Below are positions 24,801 to 30,800 of a stretch of DNA of 64,000 bases, piece after piece. The translations under genes and the position numbers were made by a program. The notes beneath the pieces were generated by a model. It was not told the DNA's origin. It made no database searches and worked only from the letters and a program-made list of their open reading frames with translations. Numbering within the stretch: position 1 is the first letter of the stretch; each line of letters starts with the position of its first letter. The stretch spans positions 8,189,441-8,253,440 of the forward strand of contig OU744451.1 in assembly GCA_916610825.1 (NCBI GenBank), written 5' to 3'. This DNA comes from Haliclystus octoradiatus (taxonomy: Eukaryota > Cnidaria > Staurozoa > Stauromedusae > Haliclystidae).

Positions 24801-27800
24801 TCTTGTTCTTAGAAACTAGAGCCGTTAACAGGGAGGTGTATGTAATTGGATGCCTTCTTAGGTAGGGTCCTTGACTAGGCACAATTACTTCTGTGTAAAT
24901 GAGACTCACCGATTGATTTGACGAGGATGTTGGCTGTTCGTTACAGGCCCAACTCTTAACACTTTAGACAAATAGTGTTAGACGAAAGGTTCGATCCAAG
25001 CAATCCAATAAACATATATCTTCAGTTAATATCTCCAATGCATATATTTCTCATTTAAACTTCTTTACATAAACTTGATAATTTTACTTCACAACAACAT
25101 TACTCTCTGATCATCTTCTTATATCCTTATCTCTACAAATTTCATACCTTTATACTAAATCTATTTCTAAAAATAAGTATTAATCATTAACAAACTATGT
25201 TAAACAATGCCTTGATTTACGTAAGACCGAATGTTCTAGATTAGCCGATCTTTCTAGATTGCGGCTTTACAAAGACTCAATAAAACAATAGATAATTTAA
25301 AAACAATGAAAATGACGTCAATAAAATTGCGTGCGTTAGATTCCGCACGTTTTATATTACATTGCGAATTCTTGAATGTTCGTCGTGACGTGTTGTCATG
25401 GCGATAGTCCAAACAGCGCCAACACATATCACGTCACACCTCTCCTAAGCGGTCACTTGTCTTATTCAAACAAAATCCTTAAGTCTGCTGGGTGTCCCAG
25501 GTTAAGAAAAGTTTGACCGTGACTGCAAAAAATAACAGCCTTAATAGCTACAAATGAATTAAAACAATAGTGTCTGCTGTTATATTGATTTGAAATACTT
25601 TTTCAAGTATTGTCCTTTTAAACTACGGTAACTATTGATTTAGCGTTACGCATATAATAACAGTAATTGTGACAGCAATCTACCTCCTCAATAATTATAT
25701 TATATTGCATTCAAACGAGAAAATCTATACGATAGCTGTTTAGTTTAATTGTCTTCAACTCACAGAAACTTTATCATGTGAAGAGATCAAATTTCCAATT
25801 ATCTCAAACAACTTGCTTCTGCTTTCTTTGGATTGGTCACGTCTGCACATTCCTCGTTTCATGATGACAGCAATAACTTGATACAATTGCTCTTTAACAT
25901 ATTTTTCAACACTAAAAAATAATAAACAAAATAACACATTGTTGTTAAACGGCAATGTAACGTTCATGAAATACTCAGGAGCAGTGCCGGATTGAATTTC
26001 TGAGGGCGCTCAAATTTAAGGAGATCTGATCTAAGGCCTAGTAAAACCAGGTAAACTATCAGTTTGACTGTCATTATGGTTTCTTTGAAATAGACGCTGA
26101 TGGAAAATATGGTTGTTTGGTTGTTTAGCCTTGATTTTTATCAAAAAATTAATAAATATACATGGATCTTCATGAACAGAAGATCCAATTGCCTTCATCT
26201 TATACAATTCAGCATTTTTGTAATTTTGTTGTTGTCACGAAAGGATTTTACAAAGATAAAAGTTGTTTCCCAATTTTACGAGGCCCATAACTTAGTGGGG
26301 CCTAGGGCTGCCGTCCAGTCTGCCCATGGGTTAATCCGGCACTGCTCAGGAGCTCAACAATAGTTTTCACTGGGTGGGCTGCATTGCATGACTATGTGGT
26401 AATTGAAAACAGTTTACATTTTGATAGAATGCTTGATATGAATAGAAAATTGGAACCTGAATTTTCCACCAAAATTTAACAGTGAAAAAAAAATAATTTT
26501 ATAAATCCTGTGGTTTGCCTTACATGGCAATTTGAAGATTTTTGTGTCCCACTTTTTGAAAATGAAAAAAGAACTTTTCAAGAATACAAAGCTGTAGTTT
26601 TTTGTTTTCCTTCCATTCATTTCTGAATATTTCTATTATTCAAAGTCATAATTGTGATGTGTTCAGTGCTATTTGCTAGGTAGCTTAGTAATGATGGAGG
26701 CTCTGCTAAATATTGATCCAATACATTCTTGTGTATTTGTGTTTTGAATAGCAGATTTATAGCTGCGCCTTTCTCAAGTTCGATTTTGGGTACGAGATCA
26801 GCCAAGTGACAACATATTGTCTTGAAACTGTATCTTCCAATTTTGCACAATTTCTCCCAAAAAACGATGGTAATTCATTCAAATTCAAACATGTTACTAA
26901 ATTTTCTGTGGAGAAAATTGGGTCCAATCTTAAATCAAAGTCCAGTACTGGTATAGATGAAATATCTAGCTCATTGCTGAAACACATTAAAGATGTTTTA
27001 ATCCCACCATTAACATTTCTTGTGAACATTTCCCTTCGCACCGGCTACTTTCCAGATTCTTTCAGATTTGCTAAAGTAATGCCTCTTTTCAAATCAGGAA
27101 ACAGCAAAGAATTTTCTAATTATAGACCAATTTCACTATTGTGCACTTTTTCAAAAATTTTAGAAAAGGTTGTTTATTTTCAACTGTATACCTATTTCAA
27201 CACCATTTTCCTTACTAATGACCAATTTGGTTTTCGTAAATATTTTTCCACAAGTCATTGCTTACTCAACTTTTTAAACAATATTTTTTCTTCAAAACGT
27301 TCAAAATATCAATGTGCTATATTTCTCGACATCAAAAGAGGCAAGCAGTTTTATTTGATGGTGCTTTATCTAGTTTTTGTGAAATAAGCTGTGGAGTACC
27401 ACAAGGTAGTATTCTCGGCCCCCTATTATTCTTGATTTTCATAAATGATTTACCCAATTCAACAAAATTCCAAGTAACCCTTTTTGCTGATGATACAACA
27501 TTACAATGGTCCTCAAATAACAAGGAAGACCTTGAAAATGAAATAAACAAAGAATTGAAATCCGTGGAGCGTTGATTTTACGAAAATCATTAGACTCTGC
27601 ACCCAGACAAATGTAAATATATGCTTTTCAACCATGCCAGACATTTATCTATATCTTTATCACTTGATGGTCATGCTCTGGAACATTGCGGTTCTCTACA
27701 AAAGAATTATTTCATTAAAGATGATGATCTCAGTTGGAAAGCCCATGCCAATTTTGTTGCTTCCAAATTACGTAAAACAATCTTCACCCTAATTCGTCTA

Positions 27801-30800
27801 AAAATTTCTTAACTTCGAAGCATAAATTAATAATTTACAATTCTTTATGCAAACCTCACTTTGAGTATTGTATTGAGATCTGGGGTCATGCAAATGTTTC
27901 ACGGTTAGAGTTGTTGCAGAAAAAGTGTGTGAGGATTATAATGAACGCAAAGTACCTATCCCACGCCGAGCCACTGATGAAATATTTAGGTATCTTGAAA
28001 TTCAAAGATTTATACAATTTAAAGGTGGTTTCTTTAATGCATAGATTGTTAATTGCCAATGATTCTGTCCCATCTTTTTTACTATCAATGTTTAAATTTT
28101 TGAATCCAGATTCAGAAAGTTGAATGTCTTTGAAGTTCCTTTTGTAACTAAAAAAAATGCTACAATCATTACCAAATTATAGATTTCCAACACTTTGGAA
28201 TGGAATCACTTATACCTTTCCTGAAAATTTATATTCATCATCTAATACATTCATCAACTATATTCGATTGAACATTTTAAAATCCTACTATTCTGTTTAC
28301 TTACAAAAACTGTTACGTATGTTGTTAAATTGTTTTTTTTTTTGTATAGTATGTTAGCTTCTTAATTACAATTAATTTTTGAATTTTCTTTACTGTAGTT
28401 TAAATTTACCATTTTTATTTTAATCTTTTACCCATGTCATTCATAAACTCTATAGCGTCTCTCAATAGACAAGAAAATTTTGCTTACGAGATGACGTCAA
28501 CCACTGTATATCATATTTCATAAATCAATGTCTTTGGTCTGTAAATATTTTTATTATCATGTGGTTGAAATAAAATTCTATTCTATAATTCTATTCTATG
28601 ATGCATTTGTAGGCCTCCTCCCTATGCAGGGTTTGTCAATACAGTTGAAGCCTAACAAATTGAGCACTAAGAACTTACTTCTGAATATCATCTGTGCTAT
28701 CAAGTTCCTACCAATCAATTGCATTTTTAATTAAATATTACGCTCTCTTACTTTGTGTGATGAGAAAGGAACATGAGCAAGTAAAGACTCAATTCATCAG
28801 TTGCAGAGTGTTGTAAGAAAGACCATTCTCTCAGCACAGCACTTTTCAATGTAATACCAGCTTCAAATTGAACATAGCTATTCTTTGATGTTTCTGAATT
28901 GAGAAAATGACATGAGATTTCAGACTAACATTAGCGATTTTGTGACTTACTGTGGAGAACAATGAAGTCTTGTCAAGGTGGAATTGCATAACTAATGCAA
29001 TATTATAACTGTGGCATACATAGGCCTAGGCCTACTTTGGTTCCTTGAAATCCAAGGCCGCTACATCTGCCATAAAGCCATAAAATCTGTTGAAAGCCAC
29101 AGTAGAAAAGCTGAGACTGATACCCATATTCTTGTAACAATGACTGCTGGTTCAATTGGCAGGCTTCAAGGAAAACACGTAGCAACCATGAAAACTCATA
29201 ATGGCTGACGCAAAGACCGGCGTAGGCACATCAGCTTCATAAATAGTTGATAGGCTACTCAAAGCTTGTATGGATTATGATCGAAACTTTTATCATTGAA
29301 AGGAAAATAATTCATTTCTTCTGAACATTGAAGACGAAGGCGCAAATGCTAACAATGAACTGAAATTAAGAATAGAGATACTTTTGTATTGAAACTCAAT
29401 GAGCAGGATCCGACAATTTAAGGTTCAGCCTTCTTGTGAATCCTAGAAGCATTTCACCATTTTTTTTGGAATTTTTGTTGATGATGGTTGACCAGAAAAG
29501 CGTAAAAATAATAATTTTCTTCTGAATTTGCTCTAGACTTCTAGAATCTAAGATTCCAGGATTCCTACTTTCGTCGGACCCTGTCAATGAGAAAAGACAA
29601 GTCTTATACTTTATTCTACAATTCGGTAGAAAAGACTGAGCTATTTCATGCGTATTTTTTTATGTGAAAGGAAAATGAATTGTGCATTTTTAAGGCTACC
29701 ATATTATCTTTATGACAGTTATCTTTTGTTAAAATCTAGGAAATTTTTGTGAAGCAGAAATGCATGCTCCAGCATGGGAGTCAAACCCATAATCTCTGAA
29801 TGTCCGGTCCAGTGTTCTAGCATTTGAGCTACACGGTCATTTGGCCTACATTCACAACAATTGTAAGTCACTCTTGTTACGTCAGCTGTGAATTCAGTTA
29901 GTTGTAGGAACCTTCCTGAACCATCTAGAACATTCTAGAACACAGGAGAACCTATACATAACTCCCCGCATGACTCACAATGACCATGCATGATCTAGCA
30001 GCTTCTAGCATTTATCTAAACACTATAAATACAGCAAATGTAGAATATAAATTATCTTATTATCTTTAAAACTAACTTACTATCAACATATCAACTTGGA
30101 ATTAATATTATTATTTATAAGAAGAAATATAGCAGCAGACAATTACATGTTTCTGGCCATTAGCCTTCATCAGTACTGCTCAGTGAGCGAACAATGAACT
30201 GACTTTGGCATATACCTAACTCAAGATGAGTTACCAATGTGGTGAAAAAATTCATCACATGAAAAAAACATCTGTGCCATACCAGAGTGCTCAAACTACC
30301 GAAGTAGTGGGCAATGCATAAGAAGAAATATATAAATCATTTAAAAAAAAAAAAAAAAATTGATGAGAACATAGAATTACGTTGAAGAAATAATAATATT
30401 AATTCCAAGTTGACATGTTGATAGTAGACTGTACATTAACTTCTCATAGTTCTCATTTACTGTATTTATAGTGTTTAGATAAATGTTAGAAGCTGCAAGA
30501 TCATGCATGGTCATTGTGAGTCATGCGGGGAGTCATGTATAGGTTCTACTATGTTCTAGAATGTTCTAGATGGTTCAGGAAGGTTCCTACATAGTTACAC
30601 AGCACAATGTTAGTTTTGCCGTGCCACATGAGTTGATTTGTCAAGTGTCGGCCCATAGTGATAACTTCTCCTTTACCAGCACTTCCCTTCAAACCCAACT
30701 CATACCACGCTGGTATTCCAGCCATAGGGCCAGAGTATTCTTGCCCCTGCGTTAACTGGGCCCTGGAAGCCTGTTAAAATCTAGGAAATTGTTGTTAAGC

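Larger units (their letters stand above)
18531..25424 (-). mobile_element. BEL/Pao LTR retrotransposon (BEL-1), nearly complete
   Basis: 6,894 bp in XPO4 intron 4, same orientation as the gene. Two 669-bp LTRs (TGTTAAC...CCAACA) are about 99% alike by eye. The target duplication catat lies at 18526-18530 and 25425-25429. An 18-base tRNA-3'-end match serves as primer site and a G-rich tract precedes the 3' LTR. Domain order is gag, zinc knuckles, aspartic protease, RT, RNase H, integrase, which is the BEL/Pao order; there is no env-like ORF. The polyprotein is broken by one in-frame stop and several single-base frameshifts, so this copy as written is not competent. The insertion is recent by LTR similarity. 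Confidence 0.95.

Noticed and set aside
26617-26850. 77-codon minus-strand ORF next to LINE-B
   Set aside because: Looks vaguely protein-like but matches no family and overlaps the LINE-B start.
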